From contig JBAIAA010001121.1 in the NCBI GenBank assembly GCA_037893245.1, positions 124,001 to 188,000 on the forward strand: 64,000 bases of DNA. The letters run 5' to 3'. The translations under genes were made by a program, and so were the position numbers. The notes beneath the pieces were generated by a model, which ran no database searches, had not been told where the DNA came from, and worked only from the letters and a program-made list of their open reading frames with translations. This stretch comes from Crossaster papposus (taxonomy: Eukaryota > Echinodermata > Asteroidea > Velatida > Solasteridae). Shown here in pieces: positions 34,292 through 45,200 of this stretch. How positions within the stretch are numbered: position 1 is the stretch's first letter; each line of letters begins with the position of its first letter.

Positions 34292-35582
34292 CCATCAACC
34301 AGCTGCACCCTTGTGGTTGTTGAATGGGGAGGGGGGTGGGGGGGGGGGGGGGGGGGTCGTTCTCAATATCATCGTCCGTATCGTATCGGTTCAACATTGA
34401 ACAAAATGAGTGCCATAAAAGAAATTTGTTGTTCAACGGCCAGGCCGCGAAACTGCAATCTTAAACCATAGAGTATATATTCTAGTGACCCCATAATGCA
34501 CTTTTAGATCTACACATTACATACTGTAGTGTAGTGTATACATTTAATGGATCTGTAATTATATGTTGTATATTCAATCTATAATGTATTGATATTATTT
34601 TTATGAGCTCATTTGTTTTAGATAGTTTAGCTCCCATTGTATACTAATAGCACAGTTTTATTACCTATCATTATCATCATAAACCTAATGAATCGTATTC
34701 ATATTGGCGACAAGCTTCCTAGCGGCTGGGGCATGCCCTTCTCTATTAATATATCTATATATCTGAGGTATACCACAAATTGCGTCATGCATGTACACGA
34801 GCCCAATAATGATGATAGCGATATTGGCGATCGGACCGCAACACATCAATGATGTAGGCTCCACTCGATCTTTATAAGGCTACATTTTTGACATAGAGTC
34901 CGTAACCCAGAAGTTTAAAAAAATAATTGTTAACTAAAAGTAAAGCTTGTTAGATAATCAAAATCCCTCAGGCCAAATAATAAAAAAACATGTTTAGCGT
35001 CATGCCTTTTTTTAACGAAAGGAGGAGGCCCTTCTTTTTTTTCTCAAAATGGCCGCCCGAGTCATGTAGTGAAAATGTCTCACCCTTTCTTTCTATTTAA
35101 AATTAAAACATGTCTCACCCACGAATACAAATCAAAATTCATGTGGGTCGATCATGTATGCACCATACACGTCACACCCTAGCCTTCCCATTAGAAAAAT
35201 ATATATTTCCACAGCATGTACACAGTGATGCTAAAGTCTAAAATACAATCTTAAAATTATATTATCTTTTTTTAATAATCTTTTTTCAAAAAGAAAATAT
35301 TTATCATTTTTGTTTTAAAAAAAAGAAAAAAAAGAAGGGGGCGGCCTTCAAAAAGGAAGCGGGCGGTGACGCTAAAGAAATATTTTATTTGGCCTTATCA
35401 GTTAGCCTTATCACAGGTTCCGTCAAGTTCCTCTTCTCTACGAATCAGAAAGTTTAGTTTGTTTTTGCAGCAGCCCCTAGCCCTTGTTCATTCTGCTGGT
35501 TACACTTTGTTCCTACCTCCATGGTCAAATTGAACAGCGCCCTCTATTGAGGGTTCGATGGAATACTCGATTACGACCATAG

Positions 35583-35606
35583 AGCTATATTAAATTTAAT
35601 ATAGCT
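35583..35606. other. 24-bp perfect palindrome
   Basis: AGCTATATTAAA followed by its exact reverse complement; A/T-rich, between ARID3 and the small coiled-coil gene. Confidence 0.75.
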
Positions 35607-35815
35607 ATAATTATGACCTTTATGCCTAATACTTAGGAACGAACATACTGGGGGGGGGGGGCGGCGAGGGGGGCCAGATAGTGTTTTTGTTGTACATGAA
35701 ACAGCGTTACAAAAATCGTTCCTTAGTAATGAAAGTGAACAAGTGAGGGCGCCCTCTATCTACGGCTCTGCGTCGAGGTCGTCGGTACGGTACGGTACGG
35801 TCAGGCGTGCGGTGT

Positions 35816-36786
35816 ATGGCAAGAATTTGCTGCCTGAAAATGTCTTCAAAGAAGATGAAAATGATCCAACCGCGCCCCGAGCCACCGGGCCTGGACAGTG
35901 TTTGGAGCGATCTGGAGAAAGCACCAAATGATGACGTGGTATTCACATTTTTCAAGTCGGTATTGAACGCTGATCCACCTTCGACCATGTCGAACTTGAC
36001 GGGGTCGAAGTCAAATGCGAGTCCATTTCCACACAGTCAGGACAGTCAAGCCATGTCGTGTATGTCTATACTTTATGACTAATGAGTATTTGTAGGCCTA
36101 TTTCCATATCTTTTGCTCCGAAACAAAAAGGAATAAAGAATATTGCATCATATTTAAAAGCTAATCCAATTCAATGTCTCAGGCGCGCGCGCAGGGAATT
36201 GGTGAATAGAATTTGGATAAACAAACCCTGGAATTAATGCTGGATGCGTATTGTGCATTGCGTAGGCACCAGACCCGTGAACATGGCGGCGTTATATATA
36301 TACACCGCAACGCGCTGTTGTAATTTTGAACACAGTCTGATCGTCAACGTCATCCACATGTGCAAACAACGCCATCGAATGTGTGCACATGCGCTGAATG
36401 AACCGATTGACTGCAAGGTCACCATGCGCAGCAAAAATGTCTAGTCCTGGCTAGATGGTCTTATCTTGTGGTCTTTTCGCCTTGAAAACCTTCAAATCTC
36501 ATCTAATTCAGTCTTAATTTTCATTCTTTACATTTTTTTAACAGCTGTAGAAAGCAACAGTGATGTCTTAAAATCGTCCTTGCCATCACAGCTTCTGTCC
36601 ACAGTCCCCGCGAATCAAGGGTCACATGACCTCGATCTCTGCTACAAGCAGACGCTGGAGTTCCTTCAGATGAACGCATACTTGAGAGATTCTCAGGACA
36701 GGCTTGCCGACCAGGCTAGTGAGCTACAGAGGCTCGGACAGGTCATTAAAGAACAGGTGGATTCATTGAGGACACAACTCGGCTGA
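35816..36786 (+). CDS. Small two-exon gene: unrecognised coiled-coil protein
   Basis: Exon 1 is 35816-36059 (donor T/GTATGT, phase 1). Exon 2 is 36545-36786 (acceptor TTTTTTTAACAG, stop TGA), giving 161 residues. A second ATG at 35840, with A at -3, would give 153 and is equally plausible. The N-terminal half is charged and proline-containing (QPRPEPPGLDSVWSDLEKA, FFKSVLNADPP). The C-terminal half (about 110-161) is a clear heptad coiled coil (LEFLQMNAYL, LADQASELQRLGQVIKEQVD). There is no signal peptide, membrane segment or known domain. The joined frame and strong splice signals argue that it is real. Family not recognised; a small adaptor or cytoskeletal subunit is possible but only a guess. 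Confidence 0.7.
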
Positions 36787-37907
36787 TGTCACTTTAGAGG
36801 CACCATAGATTTAACAAGGAAAATCTGAGTACATAGTCAAACAGCAGGCACGAATGGGCAAAAGATGGAAGAAGAATTAACCCTAACCCCCTAGGCCTTA
36901 CTTTGGGCTAAAGAACTGCGTACTACAGAATACTACTTAGTATTTTGTAGCACTGGGTCTCTCTGTGACTGACAATTGGGTGTGTACTGACAGAGTACAG
37001 ATACTGCCAACTACAAAATACTAATAGTGGCAATACAGGTCAGTAATACTTACCTGGCAAAAAATGCAGTAGTCCAGCCTTGACCCATTGCTGTGTCCCA
37101 AGTGACAATTTTTGCTGTAGAGTATAGAACACCCTACACAGCATACATGGGCCGTTCACACTCAGCAAGCAGAGGGACCCAATGCTAAAAAGTACTACGA
37201 GTGCAATTAGGGGTGAAGTACCCAATACTAAAAATTACTACAGGCATTGCACACAAGTCAGTGAGAGTACTGCATACTACCTTTTACTACTAGTAGTAAA
37301 AAGTAGCATTAGGTAGGGTTAGGGTTAAAGAAGAGATCGTCGCAAGTGTTTCGATTCTGGAATTCCAACAATTAAAATGTGAACTCTGACTGTGGTACAT
37401 GTAGTAAAATGCAGCCTATAACGATGGGCAGATTGGTGTACAAAGATTGGTGTACAAACATTGTTCAATTGATGTTAAAATATTTCATTTTAAAATAACA
37501 CATTTCGAGCAACAAGTGTGTGTTTGGGACATTGTCCACGTTGCACAACATGTGCTTGATTGCGTACTACAAAATCAACCCGACCTCAAACCAACTGGGT
37601 CGGGTAGGTTTTTCCCATCATTTTATTGGAGTCGGTTTCGGTTTTGTGTTTGTGTTTTCCAGGTAGAGTCAGGTCAGTTAAGCTATTTTGTGAAAAATGA
37701 AAAAAATTAAATTAATCGAAAATAAGTAAATAACTGGAAAAAAACCAAAACGAAATACAGGACAATAACAATGAAAATTTATTGATATTAAATTAAAATC
37801 ACTTGGCAAAAAATCTATTGTATTCACAATGGGAGTGTCAGTCCACTTTTTCATTTAGGTTTTATTACCCCTAGTTTTATTGAAATACAATGTATCAAAA
37901 CTATTCT

Positions 37908-37913
37908 AATAAA
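37908..37913 (+). promoter_or_regulatory. Candidate polyadenylation signal of the small coiled-coil gene
   Basis: AATAAA about 1.1 kb after the stop, followed by a T-rich stretch. Use unproven. Confidence 0.25.
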
Positions 37914-38220
37914 GTTATATTGAATTTACACAAAAAGTGTCATTGTTTAATACTTTAATTAAAGATAGATTTTATATATTATTTTTAGAAAAGATAGTGC
38001 TTCAGGTAACCCCTAACCCTCAATACCGTGTGTATGACTGAGAAAGGAGCTAGACTACTTTGAACTCTTGAGGAAAACAATCCTATGGACTTGCCATCCG
38101 CTTTAAAATGTAGGTCGATCATATCCCATCCGGACGATGAAGGAATCGTAGCAGACGATATTCCCAATCATTAAAGCGAGTTGGGCAACAATTCCATTGG
38201 CATTTGGCACACACTGTTCT

Positions 38221-38659
38221 GGGGTGCGTTCCACTTACGCGAACTGTTTGCGCGAACGTTCGCCAACGTTTTGAGTTTGCGTTAGTTGAAGTGAAACGAT
38301 ATTTTAAAAACTACGTTTTCAAAATGGCGGCGCCCATTGACAGTGACATCGTTTGGTTGGCTGCTTTTTGTCCAACTCATTATTTTTCTTTAAAAGATCC
38401 CTGTAACTGCTCAAAACAATCCACCATTTATAACGAAAAGTATGAAACGTAAATCAAAACTGAAAAGAACACTGCCGTCTGCTAACCTCTTCGCCATCTT
38501 TAAAATACGTCACTGGTCAACAGCGAACAGCTCGGAATGTCGTTCGCCGTTTTCGCTAACGTTCGCCAACATAATTGGTGCACATTGCGGTTCCACTCAA
38601 GCGAACAACGCAAACGTTGGCAAACGTTGGCCAACGTTCGCGTGAGTGGAACGCACCCC
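38221..38659. mobile_element. Foldback element, GGGGTGCGTTCCACT termini
   Basis: The left GGGGTGCGTTCCACTTACGCGAAC and right end CGTGAGTGGAACGCACCCC are inverted. Multiple direct copies of CGAACGTTCGCCAACGTT lie inside both ends. 439 bp, no transposase. Confidence 0.75.
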
Positions 38660-38924
38660 TGTATTACACACGAAAGACAAACGCCCTCAGCGCGACACCG
38701 CCGTACAGAGATCGCGGGCGTAATATTATTTGTCTATACTTGACGATGATCACGAACCTCTGCGCATTTTGGATAGGCCGATGAGAATACTGTCGAAAAT
38801 ACTGTCGTATTTCTCAGTAAACTTGCTATTACTGTTCGATTTCTTTAGTCCTCTCTTGCCGTAACCCGTGTTAACCCGTGGGCTGTGCGTACCACTACTT
38901 ATTTTATCTGTCTGGGACCGAGCG

Positions 38925-39105
38925 ACTATCCCCCTTAGTCCCCCATACTTATACACTCTCTAGACTATTGTTACCTAATGCACCCCCCCCCCCCCTTAAA
39001 ACCTCAAAACACCACAACATTCCGCAAGCACAATGACGACCACAAAGGAGGGGGGGGGGGGGGGGGGGGGGGCTCTCCCCATCCCATATATTGCTTCATA
39101 CTATG
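38925..39105. repeat. Dispersed element copy with poly-C and poly-G insets
   Basis: CCCCTTAGTCCCCCATACTTATACA, CTAGACTATTGTTACC, a C run, and ACAATGACGACCACAAAGGAGG followed by 20+ G align with 8088-8290 and 60911-61280. Confidence 0.6.
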
Positions 39106-39507
39106 AACGCCTAAATAATCCCCATCGGATGTGATTGGTGGATCGTTGCGTTCCATCGCACGACACAGCTGCGGTATCATCATCTAGGCGCTTCCGTCAC
39201 GTAGCTTTGACATCGCGCAATCTGTCAGTGTTCCCCATTGGTCCTTTAGTGTTGGTTCTTGATGTCGAACCATGTGTCTTTTAGGTATAATTATGTTCAT
39301 TATTTCAGCCATGTTGTTCTTTGTCCACCTCTCAGTAGTTTTTAGAGGCGGGTTGCCCCTGTCAGTGCTAGTTTGGCTGGTGCGTCGTCTAGTACTAGTG
39401 GAGATACCCTGTCAGCCACGCAGCGCTTTTACGCGCTTTTTATAGTATTAGCGCTCAAACAATTCAAGAGCCCGTTAAACTCTCATCGGGATGACATTTT
39501 CAGTGCT

Positions 39508-39538
<31 letters not shown>
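39508..39538. repeat. Poly-G run of about 30
   Basis: A G homopolymer joined directly to the truncated family A element at 39539-39700. Confidence 0.9.
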
Positions 39539-39539
<1 letters not shown>

Positions 39540-39700
39540 GTCGTTATTTTTAACGAAACTCGATCCGAAGCGGGTTTAGGCCGATAGTGCCGGGAAGCAC
39601 ACCCACACATTTCCGGCCTTGCTCGCAGCCGACAGACATTTCCGAACTTGAACTTGGCGTGTTTATGCGTTCTCCGTTTTGAAATTTTTTGGGGGAAAAT
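39539..39700. mobile_element. Family A MITE, truncated at a poly-G junction
   Basis: TTATTTTTAACGAAACTCGATCC through GCCGGGAAGCACACCC and ACTTGAACTTGGCGTGTTTATGCG match family A; both termini are missing. The poly-G run replaces the left end. Confidence 0.75.
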
Positions 39701-40302
39701 GGATTCTAGATGCTTTGTGCCACAAAGCGTGGTGCAATCTGAGGCATTTCCTGGCTACTTTCCTCTGACTCTTTGAATCAAATTTGGTAAATTTTTCTTG
39801 GCATTTTTTATTGCATTATTTTTCTTCTGAGCGGAACTAATCAAAGAGCAGGGAATGACTGGCATCATGATCAAAAGGTGATCAGCATTAAGACATATCA
39901 TCGCCTATTAATTTGTATACAGTTTAATGCAAAATCGCCTACTTTTAGCAATTTACTGTAGTGTACATATTGTGTAGGCCTATACCAACCAAGGGTAAGA
40001 TTTCAGATTTATAATTCTGTGGAAATTTGAACTCCTTGATCTGCCTAATGATAACTACGGTCCCAAGTCTCACAACAAATTAGGGTAAAATGGGGGCCAA
40101 TGTACACCTGACAATAGATGATGACTAAAGTATGCAATTACTGCAGTACTAAGAAGGCTTTCTGTGCTATTTCCCTTTCTGGAGCCTCGCAGTCGGCAAA
40201 TGGCAACCAACATTATTAATTGGGTGGCCCATTTTGTCAACTGAATCAGTTGCCGACTGAGGCTGGAAATGCCGACTGAGAAAATTTATTGGGGTGTGCG
40301 TA

Positions 40303-40472
40303 CCTAAAGGGACATATGACGAATACAAAACACCGTGACGAAATAATTTGAGTTTTTTATTTCTTGAACTCGAAATGACTGGATTTCGTGCCCACGAAAT
40401 GATTTCGTGCGCAAATAAAAAATTCAAATTATTTCGTCACGGTGATTTGTATTCGTAATATGTCCATTTAGG
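40303..40472. mobile_element. Hairpin element (inverted arms of about 65 bp)
   Basis: CCTAAAGGGACATATGACGAATACA and TGTATTCGTAATATGTCCATTTAGG pair, as do CACCGTGACGAAATAATTTGA and TCAAATTATTTCGTCACGGTG. The loop is about 45 bp and itself has CATTTCG/CGAAATG pairs. MITE-like. Confidence 0.8.
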
Positions 40473-41064
40473 GGCTCCGTATAAGCTGGTGTGCTAAGAA
40501 GAATAAAATTATAATAGCCATTTTTGCTGAAAAAAAGTAATAGATCAATTAAAACATTTGCATCTCATAAATATTCATAACAAAAAAGGCAAAGGTCAAA
40601 AGACGTGTATCTCTAGATTGGTCCTCTACTGAATTAATATGTTTGCGTGTTGAATTGTATGTGAAGACAGGGACCAGTGCACCATATGACAGTTAGCGCG
40701 ATTATGGAGGGCGCTAAGCGCCGGCGGCACATACCCGGCCCACTGCACTGGTGAGTGTACTCGTCGGCCACGTACTTTTATTTTATACTTTCTTCTGCAT
40801 TTTGTTGCTATATTTCCCAGGTGAATTAAATGTTATGACACATAACCGACACTGCCTTCAGTCATAATTGTAGGTGATGTTGCCGATCCACAAATCCCGC
40901 ATGTTTATTTTGATATATCGATAATATATTAATTTCAATTTCATTATCAACAATACCGATTACCGGCATTTTAATATCAGAGATGATGCGCATCGTCATC
41001 ACACCGTAGGCAACCACCCCCTGCCCTTGACATCATCATATTAATTAGGCTCCTATTATATGGG

Positions 41065-41225
41065 TATAGGTAGGATATATCATTTGCAGATATCAACAAT
41101 TTTACTACCGAAATTAAGAAATATCTTACTTATTTGTAATTAATGATTGTACATGGCATCCAGCAAAATGATTGCGCAAGAAATTCTGATTCTGAAATTG
41201 TTTTAAAAAAAATGAATTTTATTTT
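41065..41225. mobile_element. Family B MITE, left-half copy
   Basis: GGTAGGATATATCATTTGCAG, ACTACCGAAATTAAGAAATA and GCATCCAGCAAAATGATTGCG; directly followed by an inverted second copy at 41231-41603. Confidence 0.7.
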
Positions 41226-41230
41226 TGTTT

Positions 41231-41603
41231 CTTAAAGGTAGTATACACCATTGGTAAATGCTTGAATTATCATGAATGGGTGGATTTGGGGGGTTGCATT
41301 TTATAGTAAATATCGTTTAACTAACCTGTCCGAAGTTTTACAATCATAAATGCAGAGAAAAGCACAAAAAACAGCGTTTGTTTTCAACTGCGATCGCCGT
41401 CAACTTCAATCGCGATAGCCGTCCGGCGATCGCAAATTTGTTGTTATAAAATTATATTTTTCAGAATAATTACAGGATATCTAGCGCAATCATTTTGCTG
41501 GATGCCTAGAATCATTATTTACTTTCAAATGAGTAAAATATTTCTTAATAATTTGGTAGTAAATAATTTGTAAGAATGATTCGCCAAACACTGCACCTTT
41601 AAC
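41231..41603. mobile_element. Family B MITE, inverted copy upstream of NKCC
   Basis: TTAAAGGTAGTATACACCATTGG at the left, then the reverse complement of the family interior (GTTTTCAACTGCGATCGCCG, AGGATATCTAGCGCAATCATTTTG, GGTAGTAAAT), ending near CACCTTTAA. It lies about 130 bp upstream of the NKCC start codon and so could overlap its promoter or 5' UTR. Confidence 0.75.
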
Positions 41604-41735
41604 TACATTGTAATAGGAATTGGCGCACACACCCTAGGGAGTTAGGGTTAACGTCATCTGAGTTATTCTCATGCAGCAACCTTCAACCAGACAGGAAATT
41701 GACGTTCTGCTAAGTTTTCCTCCACGACTGCTGGG

Positions 41736-42209
41736 ATGAGTGACTCAGAGCCTTGTGCCAACAGTGGCAGTGATCGGGGATCGGCTCTCACTTCGTTGCA
41801 AGACACTGAAGGTGGCAGGTACAAGCACCGTCAGGCTAAACACGAAGAGGCTGATCACGAAGACTCGTCAGGCGAAAGCATGGAGGAATACGAACTCCTG
41901 GAGAGAGGAAGATCTAGGAGGATTGGCTCCAAAAAACGATCCCTTTCCAAGAAGAAACTTGGCCGGTTTCACGTCAAGATCATTAGCGAGAGGGATGCGG
42001 CAAAGACGGCAAGTATGAAGCGGAATGGAGACTTGGGGAAGACACCGTTAAGTCCCGGGAGGCAGGAGAGCGCGGATGAAGCCATGGCCACACACAGCTT
42101 CGGTCTCACTGTCGAGGCTGTGCCATCGCTGGAACATTACCGTAATCGGTACTCGTTGATGGCAACAGGGAAGCAACGACCAACCCTGTATGAACTTCAC
42201 GAACCAAAG
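41736..42209 (+). CDS. SLC12A1/2-like (NKCC): NKCC exon 1: regulatory N-terminus
   Basis: 158 residues. RFHV at 77-80 fits the RFx[V/I] docking motif for SPAK/OSR1 kinases. [10 protein letters not shown] at 121-130 and [10 protein letters not shown] at 147-156 align to the phospho-regulated segment and the RPSLxELHE motif of NKCCs. Compared with the FGHNTMDAVP consensus this copy is one residue shorter and has Ser in place of the first activating Thr. HYRNRYS lacks the Thr that follows HYRH in other NKCCs. The ATG is preceded by an in-frame TGA two codons upstream, which fixes this as the first start in the exon. Confidence 0.88.
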
Positions 42210-45200
42210 GTAAACCTTAGGTATTGTCGAACCAGTTTTGAGAAGTTATTTAACCCTAACCCCCTAGTGGTTCCCCAGGACTTGCCTGCAAAATCCAACA
42301 ACTCTGACTAATTCCAGAACTGGCTTCCAGAACTGTAAGTTTATATAAACGTACATGAAGCGAAGTGAAATTATTGCTATTTCAGCACATGCCAAATACG
42401 TTTGGAGGAAAATAACTCTTGTGTGACAAACTTTTGGGTCCGGTATTTTCTAGGCACTATGAAGGCTTGACCAGTCACAAATAGGCTTACATATCAACGT
42501 GCGAGGTTAAACAATGTTGCGCCATGCACGTTGATATTAACATCAGAATTGTTGCTCTAACCCATACAGAGTTTGGTTAACCAGGCCGCGGACACACCCA
42601 TGGATGCCGCTGAACTCGCTGAGATAGGGGCGGTATCTGCAGCCACGCCCAGCGCAGGGATCAAATTTGGATGGATCAAAGGAGTGCTGGTAAGATACAG
42701 TTGGGGAGGGGAGGGGGGGGAGTAATGTGGGAAGGGGGATATGACCAGAGTTGATACTTGTACTTAAACACTACTTTCAATTATTTCCCCTGAACATAAT
42801 AATTGTCCACACGAATTTATTTAAAAAAATCAACAAAAGAATAATTATTTCCCAGCCTACACCTTTTTGGTTTTGTGCATTTTGATGAATTTCGGAGGCT
42901 AGGGGTACTGTACTGATATGCAACACAATTCCTTGGCTTGACCCTAACTCCCTACGCTGTGTGCAAAATCATATAGAATTTGAAGGATTGAGGATTGTTA
43001 GGGTTAATTAAGCATGCAATATTTCTTCAGAACAGCAAATCTCCTCATTTTTAACTCCATACTTTTGCTATTCAAAATATTCAAAAAATTAAAACTGTAC
43101 TAAGTGTTGTGAAGATTTGAATCTCTTCGAGTTGCCTGTGCTACTGCTAGTTTGGACAACACTAAAACTGATGACAACCTGTTGCTGAACTCCCTTTTAT
43201 TCTGTGTTTGGGCCAAGTCTCTACAAACGCTTAATACGACTCTATTGATTCTTCGCTGCATATGAGTCACAGACACAAAGCCTAATAAAGTCACATCCTG
43301 CAAGGGTCAGGGGGAAAACAAAATTTGCAAAAATAGTTCAGATTTAATGCATCCTCAATTGGAACTGGCCCCAATTAGTCTGCAAGGAAGTGACGTGGCC
43401 TATAGTAGGCCGTGTCCGAAACGGGCTTCTAGAGCTACGGCTACGTCTATTGTCAGCCTGCTCACGTGTATTTGTAACGGGCGAACACCAAGACAATAGC
43501 CATAGACAAGAGATTCGGATGCGGCCTTAGTTGTCTAAAGCATTGAATTTGTGGTCTACAGGTAGTTCTGCAGGTTGGGTGTTTGAGCCTAGTCTGGGCT
43601 ATTATACACATAATGAACTGGCAATAAGTACACTAGAGCACGTCTATTCCCCCGAGGGACTGTGAGTGACCAGAAGGGGGAGCTATGTATAAATAGGTCT
43701 CCCTTCTGGTTACTCACAGGCCCGAGGGGGGATAGACGTGCTCTAGTGACCGAATCATGCCAGTCTATGTGTTTGGTAATGCACCTCGGTCCAAAATATG
43801 ACAGGAGTATCGTGATCCTATCTAGACGCCGCAAAACTCTTGAGGGCACTGTAACCAGTCAACAATTTTAAGTTTATTACCCGCTTCGGGAACTATTTCC
43901 CGCAAATTCACGATAGCCTTCAGTAGTTTCCCGCTACCTGCTCATAGTCAAACAAACTAACTAACAAACAAACAGACAGACGGCCAGCCCGCCCGCCCGA
44001 CACCATGCCCAACCGACAGACACACAGACTGACAGCCCGACAGACAGACAGACAAACAGCCAGACAGCCCGCCCGGCAGCCCAACAGACAGACAGACATG
44101 AGATACATAACCTTCACCGTCAGAGATGGGCGGAGGTAATAAAAGGCACCCATGATGTAGGTTCCGCATCGCTATCTATCAACGAGCATCATAGTGATTG
44201 GTTGATTGATTTTATTGAAATATTGTTTGATTGTAGTTATTGGATAATGATTTTTGTTTTGTACATTTCATGCACACTCCAGGTGAGATGTCTACTCAAT
44301 ATCTGGGGTGTGATGCTGTTTCTTCGCATGTCATGGATTGTTGGGCAGGCTGGAATCGGTAAAAGACATTCAACATGAAAACAATTACTTGGCAGCTTAT
44401 TTAGTCTTTACTTTAAACTCTTCAAGGAAATTTGAAGACAGGAATTGACATGGTTGCATTGATATTTGACCGCTAAATGCATCAATTATCATATCTTTGA
44501 TCGCACCACAAAGTGTTGAACGTGTGCACCAAACCAATGGAAGATCTGTCCCTTTGTGGTATAGCAGAACTATCATATACGACACTTTGTGGTGCACTGA
44601 TGATATCATTATTTGATTACTCATTCTTAATTACATGTATTAGGGTCTCTTTTTTTTTAGTGGGGGGGGGGGGTGGTGTGGGGTTGAGTTGGTTTGGGTT
44701 GGCGTGGGTTGGCGTGGGGGGAACCAGAAAAATGTATTTTTGTAATGTAAAAATATTATAAATCTTGTCTCTGAAAAAGATCTTGTTAAGATCGAAATAT
44801 TAAGCCCTGTTAACTTATTTGATTTGTATATTTCAGGTCTTTCCAACCAGTAAGCAGTTTGCAGCAGTTAAAATTGTATTCAATATAGAAAATCAATTTA
44901 CGTTCCATGTACTTGTCTCAGGTTTTTCTGTTCTGATCGTCTTGATGGCTACCGTGGTAACGGTGCTGACAACGCTGTCAATGTCTGCCATCTGCACCAA
45001 TGGAGAGGTCAAAGGAGGTAGGTTGCCATGGTGATCAGGTGACTCAGGTCACTGCACATGCCCAGTGAGTGGCGTCGCTATGATTATTTAAGAGGGGGAG
45101 GGGGGGGAGGGGGCATCAGCAACTCATGGGGGTGCCAGCTTTCTATAGTCTGTTGAGTCTCTGTTTGGTTTGGGAAGGGAACAGGGATATCATGGTTTTT

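Larger units (their letters stand above)
33499..35815. other. Shared 5' region of ARID3 (-) and the small coiled-coil gene (+)
   Basis: 33499-33850 is CpG-richer than its surroundings, with repeated GTACGT/ACGTAC motifs, and should include the ARID3 5' UTR and promoter; no TATA box is placed. Then follow a family B copy (34000-34165), a TTAA microsatellite (34259-34289), a G run (34330-34357), A/T-rich DNA, a 24-bp palindrome (35583-35606) and a tandem GGTACGGTACGGTACGGTC just before the small gene. Confidence 0.6.
36787..41735. other. Repeat-rich spacer before the NKCC gene
   Basis: No gene recognised. Contains short AACCCTAAC motifs (36880-36900, 37990-38020, and GTTAGGGTT at 37315), a 439-bp foldback (38221-38659), a dispersed element with a long G run (38925-39105), a second G run with a family A fragment (39508-39700), a hairpin element (40303-40472) and two family B copies. 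The NKCC 5' UTR and promoter must lie towards its right end. Confidence 0.65.
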
